A stretch of DNA of 64,000 nt, taken from assembly GCF_023700005.1 (NCBI RefSeq), contig NZ_JAMLJK010000001.1, forward strand, positions 248,001 to 312,000. Reading direction: 5' to 3'. Source of the DNA: Larsenimonas rhizosphaerae (lineage in GTDB: Bacteria; Pseudomonadota; Gammaproteobacteria; Pseudomonadales; Halomonadaceae). Position 1 is the first letter of the stretch. Each line of letters begins with the position of its first letter. A model generated the notes under the pieces. It saw nothing but the letters and a program-made list of their open reading frames with translations. It ran no database searches and was not told the DNA's origin. Shown one piece after another: positions 9,114 through 17,302 of this stretch. The position numbers were made by a program, and so were the translations under genes.

Positions 9114-9980
9114 TCAGCCGTTCACGACCGTGCCGCCATTCGGATGCAGGGTCTGACCGCTGATGAAGGAGGAATCCAGCGAGGCGAGAAAGACAAAGCA
9201 CGGGCCGAGTTCGGAGGGCTGTCCGGCGCGGCCCATGGGGGTGCCACTACTGAAATCCTCGAGCATGTCCGGATCGTGGGCGCCAAGGGTCGCCGGCTGG
9301 AGGGGTGTCCAGACCGGGCCGGGTGCGACGGCATTTACGCGGATGCCGCGCCCGACCACCTGGTTGGACAGTGAGCGGGTAAAGCTGATGATCGCACCCT
9401 TGGTCGCGCTGTAATCAATCAGAAATTCCGGTCCGATGTAGGCGTTGATCGAGGCATTGTTGATGATGGTGTCGTCCTCACCCAGATGGGGAAGGGCGGC
9501 CCGGGTCAGGTAGAAAAGGCTGTCGATGTTGGTGGCGAAGGTATTCTTCCACTGTTCATCGCTGAGCTCGGTCATGTCCTTGCTGACCTGCTGGGTGCCG
9601 GCATTATTGACCAGTGTGTTCAGCGCGCCGAAGGTATCGATGACCTGACGAATCACGTCGTCACAGACGTCACGCTGGCGGAGGTCGGCTTCAATCAGCA
9701 GACACCTTGCCCCTTCGGCCTCCACCAGACGTTTGGCTTCCAGGGCATCCTCCTGCTCTTCTGCCAGGTGGGTAATGGCAACACTGGCCCCTTCGCGCGC
9801 AAAGTGGATCGCTGTCGAGCGGCCTATGCCGCTGTCTCCGCCGGTGATCAGCGCGACCTTGCCATCGAGCTTGCCGCTGCCATGATAGCTGTCGCGGATG
9901 AACTCCGCCCGGGGTGACATCAACGCTTCACTGCCTGGCAGGGTTTGTTGCTGCGCGTGGATCGTGGTCTTCCTGACCAT
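9114..9980 (-). CDS. SDR family oxidoreductase (YghA-like)
   Basis: A 288-residue short-chain dehydrogenase/reductase. The nucleotide-binding TGGDSGIGRSTA lies at about residues 46-57, NNAG in the middle, and the catalytic Ser and YSATK motif follow (NNASINAY, then DYSATKGA). The extra 30-40 residues before the Rossmann motif (GSGKLDGKVALITGG) are typical of the YghA/glucose-dehydrogenase-like subgroup often linked to stress or desiccation. The substrate is unknown. The start at 9980 has AGGAG nine bases upstream. It ends at a strong terminator. Confidence 0.87.
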   Translation of the reverse strand: MVRKTTIHAQQQTLPGSEALMSPRAEFIRDSYHGSGKLDGKVALITGGDSGIGRSTAIHFAREGASVAITHLAEEQEDALEAKRLVEAEGARCLLIEADLRQRDVCDDVIRQVIDTFGALNTLVNNAGTQQVSKDMTELSDEQWKNTFATNIDSLFYLTRAALPHLGEDDTIINNASINAYIGPEFLIDYSATKGAIISFTRSLSNQVVGRGIRVNAVAPGPVWTPLQPATLGAHDPDMLEDFSSGTPMGRAGQPSELGPCFVFLASLDSSFISGQTLHPNGGTVVNG

Positions 9981-10172
9981 GGTGACTGCTCCTTTTGATC
10001 TCGTGAGGTCTGCACCGCGGTGTATCTGAAAAATGATCGACTACGATGAAAGTAACAAGAGGTGTAGTAGAGACAGGAAGCACTGACAAGCGGCTCGCTC
10101 GCTGGAGCGTTGCCGGTTTTGTCGGTATCATATCGTTGACTTTATCAATTAGTATTCTGCCTGCGAGTATTT

Positions 10173-11369
10173 ATGCCCCAATCAACTGTCCCCTTTTCAC
10201 TGGTGCTTGCCCTGGCCCTGACCATGATGCTGGGGCCTTTCTCCATGGATACCTATCTGCCGGCCTTTCCGGTCATCGGTGAGTCGCTGGGTGTGGGGCA
10301 GCAGGCGGTATCATTGAGCGTCTCGGTGTATATCTTCGGGCTGGCGTTCGGACAGCTGGTGGGGGGCGCGTTATCGGATCGGTTCGGCCGACAGCGTATC
10401 CTGATGGCGGGTCTGGTGGTCTTTGCGCTTTCAAGCCTGGTCATTGCCCAGGCCGAGACGCTGGGTACGCTGCTGGTCGGGAGGATCTTTCAGGCCTTTG
10501 GCGCCGGCTGGGTGCTGGTGTCAGTACCGGCGCTGGTGCGTGACCGGGTCGGGGGGCGTGATGCGGCCAAGCTGTTTTCAATGATGGGCTTTATCATGGT
10601 ACTGGCCCCTGGTGTTGCGCCCAGTGTTGGCAGCCTGCTGTTGCAATTCGGGTCCTGGCACGTGATTTTCGTGGCGCTGGCGGTATATGCCCTGCTGCTG
10701 GTGCCGATGCTGTTACAGGTGGTGTTTCATAAAAACAGACGTGTATCGCGTCAGAAATCGAACCTGAGCATTCTTCAGCGCTACAGGGCTGTGCTGTCCA
10801 CGCGTCAGGCCCTGCCGTTTATCGTCTGGCAGTCGGCCGCCTTCTCGACCATGATGCTGTTCGTTACCTACGCCTCCTTCATTTATCAGGGGCATTTCGA
10901 GCAGACGCCTTCGGCCTTCTCGTTTCTGTTTGCCGCCAATATCATCACCATGCTGTGCTTCAATATTGCCAATCGCATCCTGCTGTCTCGTTTGCCGTCA
11001 CTGCGCATTCTTCAGCTGGCAACCTGTTGTCAGGCTCTGGGCATGGTGCTGTTGGTACTGGCGACCTTCAACGACTGGGGGCTCTACGGCTTTCTGGCTG
11101 CAATGATGCTGACCATTGGTTCGATGGGGGCCATCAGCCCGAACATTCAGGCCTGCTTTCTGGAGTTTTTCCCTCTCAGTGGCGGGACGGCCGCGGCGCT
11201 GTTGGGGGCGGCCCAGTTCGGTATTGCCGGCACCGTGTCGGCGCTGTCGGCGCTTTTACCGCATACCCTGGAGGCCCTGATCCTGGCCATGGCCGCCTGT
11301 GCGGCAGTTGGTGTGCTGATGTTGCTGCGCTCACTCATCAAGGGGCGGGCCAGCGTGGAAGCCGGGTGA
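10173..11369 (+). CDS. Bcr/CflA family multidrug efflux MFS transporter
   Basis: A 398-residue, twelve-helix drug:proton antiporter. The N-terminus has the Bcr/CflA hallmark MLGPFSMDTYLPAFP in helix 1, then the MFS loop signature GALSDRFGRQ. Such pumps export bicyclomycin, chloramphenicol-like drugs or amino acids; which applies here cannot be told. The gene diverges from the SDR across 192 bases and is followed 72 bases later by the macrodomain gene, so those two may be cotranscribed. Confidence 0.88.
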   Translation: MPQSTVPFSLVLALALTMMLGPFSMDTYLPAFPVIGESLGVGQQAVSLSVSVYIFGLAFGQLVGGALSDRFGRQRILMAGLVVFALSSLVIAQAETLGTLLVGRIFQAFGAGWVLVSVPALVRDRVGGRDAAKLFSMMGFIMVLAPGVAPSVGSLLLQFGSWHVIFVALAVYALLLVPMLLQVVFHKNRRVSRQKSNLSILQRYRAVLSTRQALPFIVWQSAAFSTMMLFVTYASFIYQGHFEQTPSAFSFLFAANIITMLCFNIANRILLSRLPSLRILQLATCCQALGMVLLVLATFNDWGLYGFLAAMMLTIGSMGAISPNIQACFLEFFPLSGGTAAALLGAAQFGIAGTVSALSALLPHTLEALILAMAACAAVGVLMLLRSLIKGRASVEAG

Positions 11370-11441
11370 GATCGGCGGCAGTTTCGTGGCGCTCTGACCG
11401 GCCACGAAGCGCGAGTCTGCACGAGAGAAGGAGCACATGGG

Positions 11442-11990
11442 ATGAGTCAGTCATGGCGCGCGCGGCTGCGCGTGATCACCGGTGATATTACACACCTGAA
11501 CGTTGATGCGATCGTCAACGCCGCCAATCGTTCGCTGATGGGAGGTGGCGGCGTCGATGGGGCCATCCATCGTGCAGCGGGGCCTGAGTTGCTCGATGCC
11601 TGCAGAAACCTCCGCCGGCAGGACTGGCCTGACGGCCTGCCCGATGGTGACGTGGCGCTGACCGACGGGTTCAAGCTGCCTGCGCGCTACGTGATTCATA
11701 CCGTTGGCCCGGTATACGCCAGAACGAAAGACAAGTCCCATCTGCTGGCAAACTGCTACCGCAACAGCCTGGCGCTGGCCGCCGAACACGGCTGCACAAG
11801 CATTGCCTTTCCCGCCATTTCCACTGGGGTCTATGGCTACCCGTTCGACGATGCTGCCCGGGTGGTGTGTGGCCTGATGGCCGAGGTGCTGCCGAACTAT
11901 TCCGAGCTTCACGTGACGCTGTGTTTTTTCAGTGACCAGGACGCCCGGGCGTTCCAGACGGTATACGAGCAGGTTCTCGCCGCAGACTGA
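11442..11990 (+). CDS. Macrodomain O-acetyl-ADP-ribose deacetylase (YmdB-like)
   Basis: A 182-residue stand-alone macrodomain. Ligand-binding motifs are clear: DAIVNAANRSLMGGGGVDGAIH near residues 22-43 and ISTGVYGYP near residue 126. Enzymes of this type remove the acetyl group from O-acetyl-ADP-ribose or ADP-ribose from proteins in the cytoplasm. GAGAAGGAG precedes the start. An ATG five bases earlier is out of frame and stops after two codons, so 11442 is the start. It is probably expressed with the efflux gene upstream. Confidence 0.9.
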   Translation: MSQSWRARLRVITGDITHLNVDAIVNAANRSLMGGGGVDGAIHRAAGPELLDACRNLRRQDWPDGLPDGDVALTDGFKLPARYVIHTVGPVYARTKDKSHLLANCYRNSLALAAEHGCTSIAFPAISTGVYGYPFDDAARVVCGLMAEVLPNYSELHVTLCFFSDQDARAFQTVYEQVLAAD

Positions 11991-12054
11991 CGCGCCGGCG
12001 TTGCCGGAAGCCGGCAATAGGGTTGAACAGTGTCCCGAACAACGGTGTTGGCTG

Positions 12055-13176
12055 TCAGTGCCAGGCCTGTGTCAGGCGCCGAACCGGCCAAAGGATGCAG
12101 CGAGCCAGGCGGGCGAGAATGCTCGATAGCCACAGAGCCGGCAGCAGCACGATGAACCACAGTACGCCCTGGCCCAGCCAGGCCGGCCAGCCCAGTAGCC
12201 TGGCCACGTTGACGCCGATGGCGTTGATGAGGGAGGGGTGTGTTACCACCAGCCAGACGGTACTGCCATAGACTGCCCAGCGCACCGTGCGCGAGCCGGC
12301 CACCGCTCGGGCGGCGCCGGAGAGCAGTGCACGACGTTCGGTGGTGGTGCCGACCCGTGTGGCCTGTGCGGCGCGCTCGGTGCGAAGCGCTGCGCCCGCA
12401 CGCAGTGCCTTGACGGTACTGGCGACCACCAGTACATCGAGCCCTGCCGAGGCGATATCCCAGCCGCCGATGGCCTGATCACCCTGGGCCTTGCGCTCCA
12501 GCCCACGCAACCCACCGGTGAAAAAATCAGACAGCGCGCTCAGGGTACGCTCGCCCTGCAGCCAGTGCGTCGTGCCGTTTTGGTCAATCACGAACTGGTC
12601 CAGAAACCGATAACCCTGGCGATTCAGCAGTGCGATCGCCAGAGCGGCGCGTGCCTCGGGTGAAACCGGCTCGGTCTGGTTCGATGCGTGGTCTTGCTCG
12701 ACAGGGCCCGGTTCGGCATCACCGGATTCATCCTTCCACCAGCTCGTGAAGGTCGTCGACCAGGCGCTGGCCTTGTCGGCGGCCCAGAGCCGGGCGTTTA
12801 CCAGCGGCAGCTCGCTGGTTTCGAAGTAATGCACCGGCACCACCGCATCGGCGCCGAATCGGTCGAGCGCGGTTTGAAATCCGGAGTCTAGGCCGTGCTC
12901 TATCAATACCCTGCGAGCAATGTCAGGGTGCTTGAGCATGGCCCGCCGTGCGGCCAGCGTCAGTGCTTCATCGCTGCTGTAGGCCAGAAATATCCTGTTA
13001 AGGGCAATGCTTTCCGTGTGCAGGTCGGTGGCAATGGCCGGGGAGAGGGCGTTATCGACAGACACTCTGATGAGCTGGTCGGCGAATGGGGTCTTTGTGG
13101 CTGTCAGCGTCAGACCGGTGGCCAGCAGTACGGCCAGCCCGAGAATCAGCCATGTTTTCCGCGATATCCGCCTCAT
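12055..13176 (-). CDS. Unrecognised membrane-anchored protein
   Basis: A 373-residue protein that I do not recognise. It starts with a membrane anchor (about residues 8-27), has a soluble mostly alpha-helical region to about 310 that includes a short acidic stretch near 155-170, and ends with one or two hydrophobic segments (about 315-360) followed by an arginine-rich tail. An AGGGGG motif lies ahead of the start. The arrangement suggests a large periplasmic or membrane-associated domain tethered at both ends. Codon use looks like its neighbours. Divergent from poxB. No function is proposed. Confidence 0.7.
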   Translation of the reverse strand: MRRISRKTWLILGLAVLLATGLTLTATKTPFADQLIRVSVDNALSPAIATDLHTESIALNRIFLAYSSDEALTLAARRAMLKHPDIARRVLIEHGLDSGFQTALDRFGADAVVPVHYFETSELPLVNARLWAADKASAWSTTFTSWWKDESGDAEPGPVEQDHASNQTEPVSPEARAALAIALLNRQGYRFLDQFVIDQNGTTHWLQGERTLSALSDFFTGGLRGLERKAQGDQAIGGWDIASAGLDVLVVASTVKALRAGAALRTERAAQATRVGTTTERRALLSGAARAVAGSRTVRWAVYGSTVWLVVTHPSLINAIGVNVARLLGWPAWLGQGVLWFIVLLPALWLSSILARLARCILWPVRRLTQAWH

Positions 13177-13330
13177 GTACGAAAGCCCCCTGAAAATGTC
13201 GCGGGTTGTATCGGCAGCAGTATATCGCTATCGCCAGTGCTTTATCTTGGGCTTCCGTGTCAGGCCAACTATCTTTATTCGCAGTCCTTGATCCCAGCAA
13301 GGAAGCCTCGAACGCGAAAGGAGTCGTACC

Positions 13331-15043
13331 ATGAGCCGGAATGTGGCTGAAATCATCGTTGATACCCTGTTGGATGCCGGAGCACAGCGCTGTTATGGCG
13401 TTGTCGGCGATACCATCAACCATCTGACCGATGCGATGCGCCGGTCCGAGCTGGACTGGGTTCACGTGCGTCATGAAGAAGTGGGCGGGTTTGCAGCCGG
13501 TGGCGAGGCCATGATAACCGGTGAGCTGGCCCTGTGTGCCGGCACCTGCGGTCCGGGGAGCCTGCATTTTGTCAACGGCCTGTTTGATGCCCATCGCAGT
13601 AACGCCCCGGTCGTCTTTATTGCCTCCCAGGTGCCCACCAGTGAGTCCGGCGTTGGCTTCCCGCAGGATGTTGATCAAAAGCCGATCTACGAGCAGTACA
13701 GCGTGTTCTGTGAAACCCTGACCAATCCGAACCAGGCACGCCGGATGGCGGCGATTGCTGCCCAGTCGGCGATCAACAAGCGTGGTGTGGCCGTGCTTAT
13801 CGTCCCCGGGGATCTGTTTACGCAAACGCCGGACAATGACCTGCCGTATCGCGCCCATCGGTTTGATCCCATCATCCGGCCCAGTGCCGAAGAGTTCGTG
13901 CCGGCGCTCGAAGCCATTCAGGCCGGCAAACGAATCACGATCTATGCGGGGTTTGGCTGTGAAAATGCCCGCAGTGAAGTGCTGGCGCTGGCGGCGCGGC
14001 TCAATGCGCCGGTGGCGTGGACCTCGCGCGCCAAGGATTTCATCGAGTACGACAACCCCTTCGAGGTCGGCATGACCGGGGTATTCGGGCTGGAGGGCGG
14101 CTATCACGCGGTCGCCGATTGTGACGTGCTGCTGCTGCTGGGCTGCAACTTTGCCTGGACGCAGTTTTATCCCGAGAAGGCCACCATCATTCAGGTGGAC
14201 ATTCACGCCGAGCAGATCGGCAAGCGGCACCCTGTTCATGTCGGCCTGCTGGGCAGCGTGCGGGATACCTGCGCGGCACTGGCCACCATGGTCGAGCCGC
14301 GGACGAATACCAAATGGCTGGATGGATGCCGCAGGACCTATGAGAAATCCAGAGCCCATGCGACGCATACCTCACGCGATGATGAGCTGATCCACCCGCA
14401 GGAGCTGGCGCTGGCGATCAACCGTCATGCCAGCGATGATGCCGTATTCACTGCCGATGGTGGCAGCCCGATGGTGTGGCTGCTGCGTCATATCGACGTC
14501 AATGGCAGGCGCCGTACGCTCTCGAGTCTGGTGCACGGCACCATGGCCAATGCCTACCCTCAGGCCCTTGGCGTTCAGGCGGCCTATCCGGGGAGGCAGG
14601 TCATTGCAATGTGCGGTGATGGCGGCATGAGCATGCTTATGGGGGATCTACTGACCCTCAAGCAGTTGAAGCTGCCGGTCAAGCTGGTGGTGTTCAACAA
14701 CAGTGCGCTGGGCTTTGTCGAGATTGAACAGAAGGTTGAAGGTCTGCTGGACGCCTTTACGGATCTGGAAAACCCGGACTTCGGCGAAGTCGCCCGCGCG
14801 GTAGGGCTCTGGGGCAGGAAGGTCGAGCACAAGCATGATCTGGATGGCGCCATGCGCGAACTGCTGGACCATGATGGCCCGGGTATCCTGGATGTGAAGG
14901 TCAACCGGATGGAACTTGTGATGCCTCCGAAGGTGGAGCCGGGGCAGGTTGCTTCCACGGCCCTCTATTCCACCAAGGCCATCCTCAATGGACGAATGGA
15001 CGATGTGCTGGATCTGGTCAATTCGAATTTCCTGAAGCGGTGA
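13331..15043 (+). CDS. poxB: Pyruvate dehydrogenase (quinone), PoxB-type TPP enzyme
   Basis: A 570-residue thiamine-diphosphate enzyme, close to the 572 residues of E. coli PoxB. PoxB decarboxylates pyruvate to acetate and CO2 and passes electrons through FAD to ubiquinone at the membrane. The TPP motif begins at GDG 429-431 and ends at the NNSALGF near 456. The cofactor-activating Glu lies in HEEVGGFAAGGEA, and GTCGPGSLH follows. The start has AAGGAG well placed. Related TPP enzymes such as acetolactate synthase or sulfoacetaldehyde acetyltransferase are less likely given length and the C-terminal sequence. The following small zinc gene begins seven bases after the stop. Confidence 0.83.
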   Translation: MSRNVAEIIVDTLLDAGAQRCYGVVGDTINHLTDAMRRSELDWVHVRHEEVGGFAAGGEAMITGELALCAGTCGPGSLHFVNGLFDAHRSNAPVVFIASQVPTSESGVGFPQDVDQKPIYEQYSVFCETLTNPNQARRMAAIAAQSAINKRGVAVLIVPGDLFTQTPDNDLPYRAHRFDPIIRPSAEEFVPALEAIQAGKRITIYAGFGCENARSEVLALAARLNAPVAWTSRAKDFIEYDNPFEVGMTGVFGLEGGYHAVADCDVLLLLGCNFAWTQFYPEKATIIQVDIHAEQIGKRHPVHVGLLGSVRDTCAALATMVEPRTNTKWLDGCRRTYEKSRAHATHTSRDDELIHPQELALAINRHASDDAVFTADGGSPMVWLLRHIDVNGRRRTLSSLVHGTMANAYPQALGVQAAYPGRQVIAMCGDGGMSMLMGDLLTLKQLKLPVKLVVFNNSALGFVEIEQKVEGLLDAFTDLENPDFGEVARAVGLWGRKVEHKHDLDGAMRELLDHDGPGILDVKVNRMELVMPPKVEPGQVASTALYSTKAILNGRMDDVLDLVNSNFLKR

Positions 15044-15049
15044 ATCGGC

Positions 15050-15190
15050 ATGGCTCATCAAAAGCCGCATTTGCCGACCAAAACCTGTCCGGTCTGTGGC
15101 CGGCCGTTCAGCTGGCGGAAGAAATGGGCCAGAGACTGGCCACAGGTGCGGTACTGCTCGGAGCGGTGTCGGCGGAATACTGTGGTATAA
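15050..15190 (+). CDS. DUF2256 small zinc-ribbon-like protein
   Basis: A 46-residue basic protein. It contains two CxxC-like pairs, [14 protein letters not shown] at residues 13-26 and CSERC at 36-40, the signature of DUF2256. The four cysteines suggest a bound zinc ion. The family's function is unknown; its members often lie near photolyase/cryptochrome-like or oxidative-stress genes. Here it starts seven bases after the poxB stop and is probably translated from the same message. Its frame, conserved motif and exact length for the family make it convincing despite its size. Confidence 0.85.
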   Translation: MAHQKPHLPTKTCPVCGRPFSWRKKWARDWPQVRYCSERCRRNTVV

Positions 15191-15285
15191 AAGCTATGTC
15201 GAATAACTAATCAGGATGGCTAATAGGCGTCATGGGGTATCAGGCATACCATGATGTCTGTACCTCGAATGCCCAGGAGTGCTTC

Positions 15286-16764
15286 ATGAGTGATGTGACC
15301 TTTCTATGCGTGCAGGAGCCGGCGCAGTTCATCGCCGGCCAATGGCAGACCGGTGAGGGCGGTGATCCGCTGGTTGATGTCAATCCGTTCGACCAGAGTG
15401 AGGTGGCGCGCCTGGCGCCACTGTCACGTGAGCAGCTGGATCATGCGATCGAAAGTACTGCTCGGGGTCGTGATGTGATGCGCAGCATGACCCCGAGCGA
15501 GCGGTCCCGCCTGCTGCGGGACGCCGCTGACTGGCTGGAAGCACGTCAGGAAGCCTTTCTGACGCTATCGGCCATGGAGGCAGGCAGTTCGCGGCTGAAG
15601 GCTACGTTCGAGCTGGGGGCTGCCATTTCCGAGCTGCGTGAGGCGGCCAGCTTCCCGGGCCGGATGCACGGTACGCTGGTGCCGTCCAGCGTTCCCGGCA
15701 AGCAGAGCCGAGTGGTGCGTGAGCCGATGGGCGCGCTGGCGGTGATCAGCCCCTTCAACTTCCCGCTGAACCTTTCCATGCGCTCCGTGGCGGCGATGCT
15801 CGCCACCGGCAACAGTGTGCTGCTCAAGCCCGATCAGCGCACCTATCTAACCGGTGGGTTGCTGCTGGCGGAAATGTTCCAGGCGGTGGGCCTGCCGGCA
15901 GATGCCCTGAACGTGGTGGTCGGTGATGCGAAGATGATCGGGGCGGCCATGACATCTCATCCGGTGTTTGCCGGCGTCTCCTTTACCGGTTCCACCGGGG
16001 TGGGGCAGTACATCGGAATCGAGTGTGCTCGCCATTTCAAGAAGTCGTCGCTGGAGCTTGCCGGCAATAATCCAATGCTGGTGTTGAGTGATGCCGATGT
16101 CGAGGCGGCTGCGGATGCGGCGGTCTTTGGCTCGCTGCTGCACCAGGGACAGATCTGCATGTCGACCAACCGGGTGCTGGTCAGCAGGTCCCTGTATGAG
16201 GATGTTGTCACGGCACTGGAGCAGCGTGTTCGCAGCGTCAAGGCCGGCAATCCGCTGGAAGATGGCGTTATCCTGGGCCCGTTGATTGATCGGCGTCAGG
16301 CTGACGCCGCGAAGCAGCGCATTGACAGCAGTGTCTCGCAGGGAGCCCGGCTGATTTGTGGGGGTGAGCAGGACGGCAACCTCATCACGCCAGCCTTGCT
16401 GGTCGATGTGAAGCCCGAGATGCCGGCCGCGAAGGAGGAGATGTTCGGCCCCTGTGTCACGGTGCTGCCGTTCGAGGATGATGACGCGGTACTGGCCGCG
16501 GCCAATGTGGAAGGCGGTGCGCTGTCGGCCAGCGTGTTCACGCGGCGTGAGCGCGGGCCCATTGAGCAGATGCTGCAGGCCGGGATGATCCATTTCAACG
16601 ATCAGGGCGTCAATGATGAACCTCAGACCCTGTTTACCGGGCTTGGGGCCTCGGGCATGGGGCAGCACAATGGCCACTGGGGACTGAATGCCTGGACGCG
16701 GGAGCGCTGGATCAGTGACCAGGGTGATGCCTATCGTCAGTTTCCGTTTCCGACACAAGGCTGA
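15286..16764 (+). CDS. NAD(P)-dependent aldehyde dehydrogenase (benzaldehyde/vanillin type)
   Basis: A 492-residue aldehyde dehydrogenase that oxidises an aldehyde to its acid in the cytoplasm. The general-base Glu257 lies in SSLELAGNNPM and the nucleophile Cys291 in GQICMSTNR. SPFNFPLNLSMRS is the nucleotide-site motif. The motif set, with HQGQICMSTNR and a C-terminal PQTLFTGLGASGMG, resembles enzymes that oxidise aromatic aldehydes. The start at 15286 has CAGGAG seven to eight bases upstream and is preferred over 15232. No aromatic pathway gene is adjacent, so the substrate is open. Confidence 0.85.
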   Translation: MSDVTFLCVQEPAQFIAGQWQTGEGGDPLVDVNPFDQSEVARLAPLSREQLDHAIESTARGRDVMRSMTPSERSRLLRDAADWLEARQEAFLTLSAMEAGSSRLKATFELGAAISELREAASFPGRMHGTLVPSSVPGKQSRVVREPMGALAVISPFNFPLNLSMRSVAAMLATGNSVLLKPDQRTYLTGGLLLAEMFQAVGLPADALNVVVGDAKMIGAAMTSHPVFAGVSFTGSTGVGQYIGIECARHFKKSSLELAGNNPMLVLSDADVEAAADAAVFGSLLHQGQICMSTNRVLVSRSLYEDVVTALEQRVRSVKAGNPLEDGVILGPLIDRRQADAAKQRIDSSVSQGARLICGGEQDGNLITPALLVDVKPEMPAAKEEMFGPCVTVLPFEDDDAVLAAANVEGGALSASVFTRRERGPIEQMLQAGMIHFNDQGVNDEPQTLFTGLGASGMGQHNGHWGLNAWTRERWISDQGDAYRQFPFPTQG

Positions 16765-16818
16765 CGGAGCCTGATATCGTGCTGCCGGACAGGGATGTCA
16801 TGTCAGCCCTTGGCATAG

Positions 16819-16846
16819 TGGCATTATTGCACACGCCTTCTACACT
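16819..16846 (+). promoter_or_regulatory. Candidate promoter of the csbD-like gene
   Basis: TGGCAT at 16819-16824 and TACACT at 16841-16846 are separated by 16 bases. The extended -10 reads CTACACT, which is RpoS-like, in keeping with CsbD proteins being stress-induced. The leader to the start codon would be about 90 bases. Confidence 0.4.
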
Positions 16847-16943
16847 CTAATGACTGCGAACGAATCGCAGTTGGTGCTCCGAGGGGCATGCCCTTCATGG
16901 CATGGTCGGGGTGCTGACAGGTGCTACACAATGGAGGTGGATA

Positions 16944-17156
16944 ATGAAGGATTCCAAGACCGACAAGGCTGAAGGCATGGTCGACAAGGCAGCCGGCAAG
17001 GTGAAGGAAGCCGTTGGCAAGGTAACCGACGACAAGGACACCGAAGCCGAAGGCAAGGCGCAGAACACCAAGGGCCACGCCAAGGAAACCAAGGGTGACG
17101 TAAAAGACACCATCGACAGCGCGCTCAAGTCCGACTCCGAGCAAAACAAGCGATAA
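16944..17156 (+). CDS. CsbD family stress protein
   Basis: A 70-residue, highly charged, lysine-, aspartate- and glycine/alanine-rich protein with no hydrophobic core: repeats of the kind KAEGMVDKAAGKVKEAVGK and KGHAKETKGDVKD. This is the CsbD signature, a small general-stress family of unknown mechanism that is intrinsically disordered or helical on demand. The start at 16944 has GGAGG placed eight bases before it; an in-frame ATG or GTG upstream at 16902 lacks this. A strong terminator follows, so it is monocistronic. Confidence 0.88.
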   Translation: MKDSKTDKAEGMVDKAAGKVKEAVGKVTDDKDTEAEGKAQNTKGHAKETKGDVKDTIDSALKSDSEQNKR

Positions 17157-17178
17157 GCTTGAGCGCAGCAGCATCCTG

Positions 17179-17204
17179 CAGGGGCTCTTTTTGAGCCCCT
17201 GTTT
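17179..17204 (+). terminator. Intrinsic terminator after csbD-like gene
   Basis: A nine-base-pair stem CAGGGGCTC/GAGCCCCTG with a T5 loop, followed by TTT. It starts 23 bases after the stop codon. Confidence 0.8.
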
Positions 17205-17302
17205 ACGTTTGGGCCCCGTGATATTGTCCGGTGCGGTATTTGCTTGACGTGCGATATACCCCCTTTGACAATTCAGAACCGTTCCCTTGTGCAGGCGACT
17301 CC

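Noticed and set aside
13052-14368. A 438-codon frame opposite poxB
   Set aside because: It overlaps poxB and the divergent membrane protein start, with no ribosome binding site or family signal.
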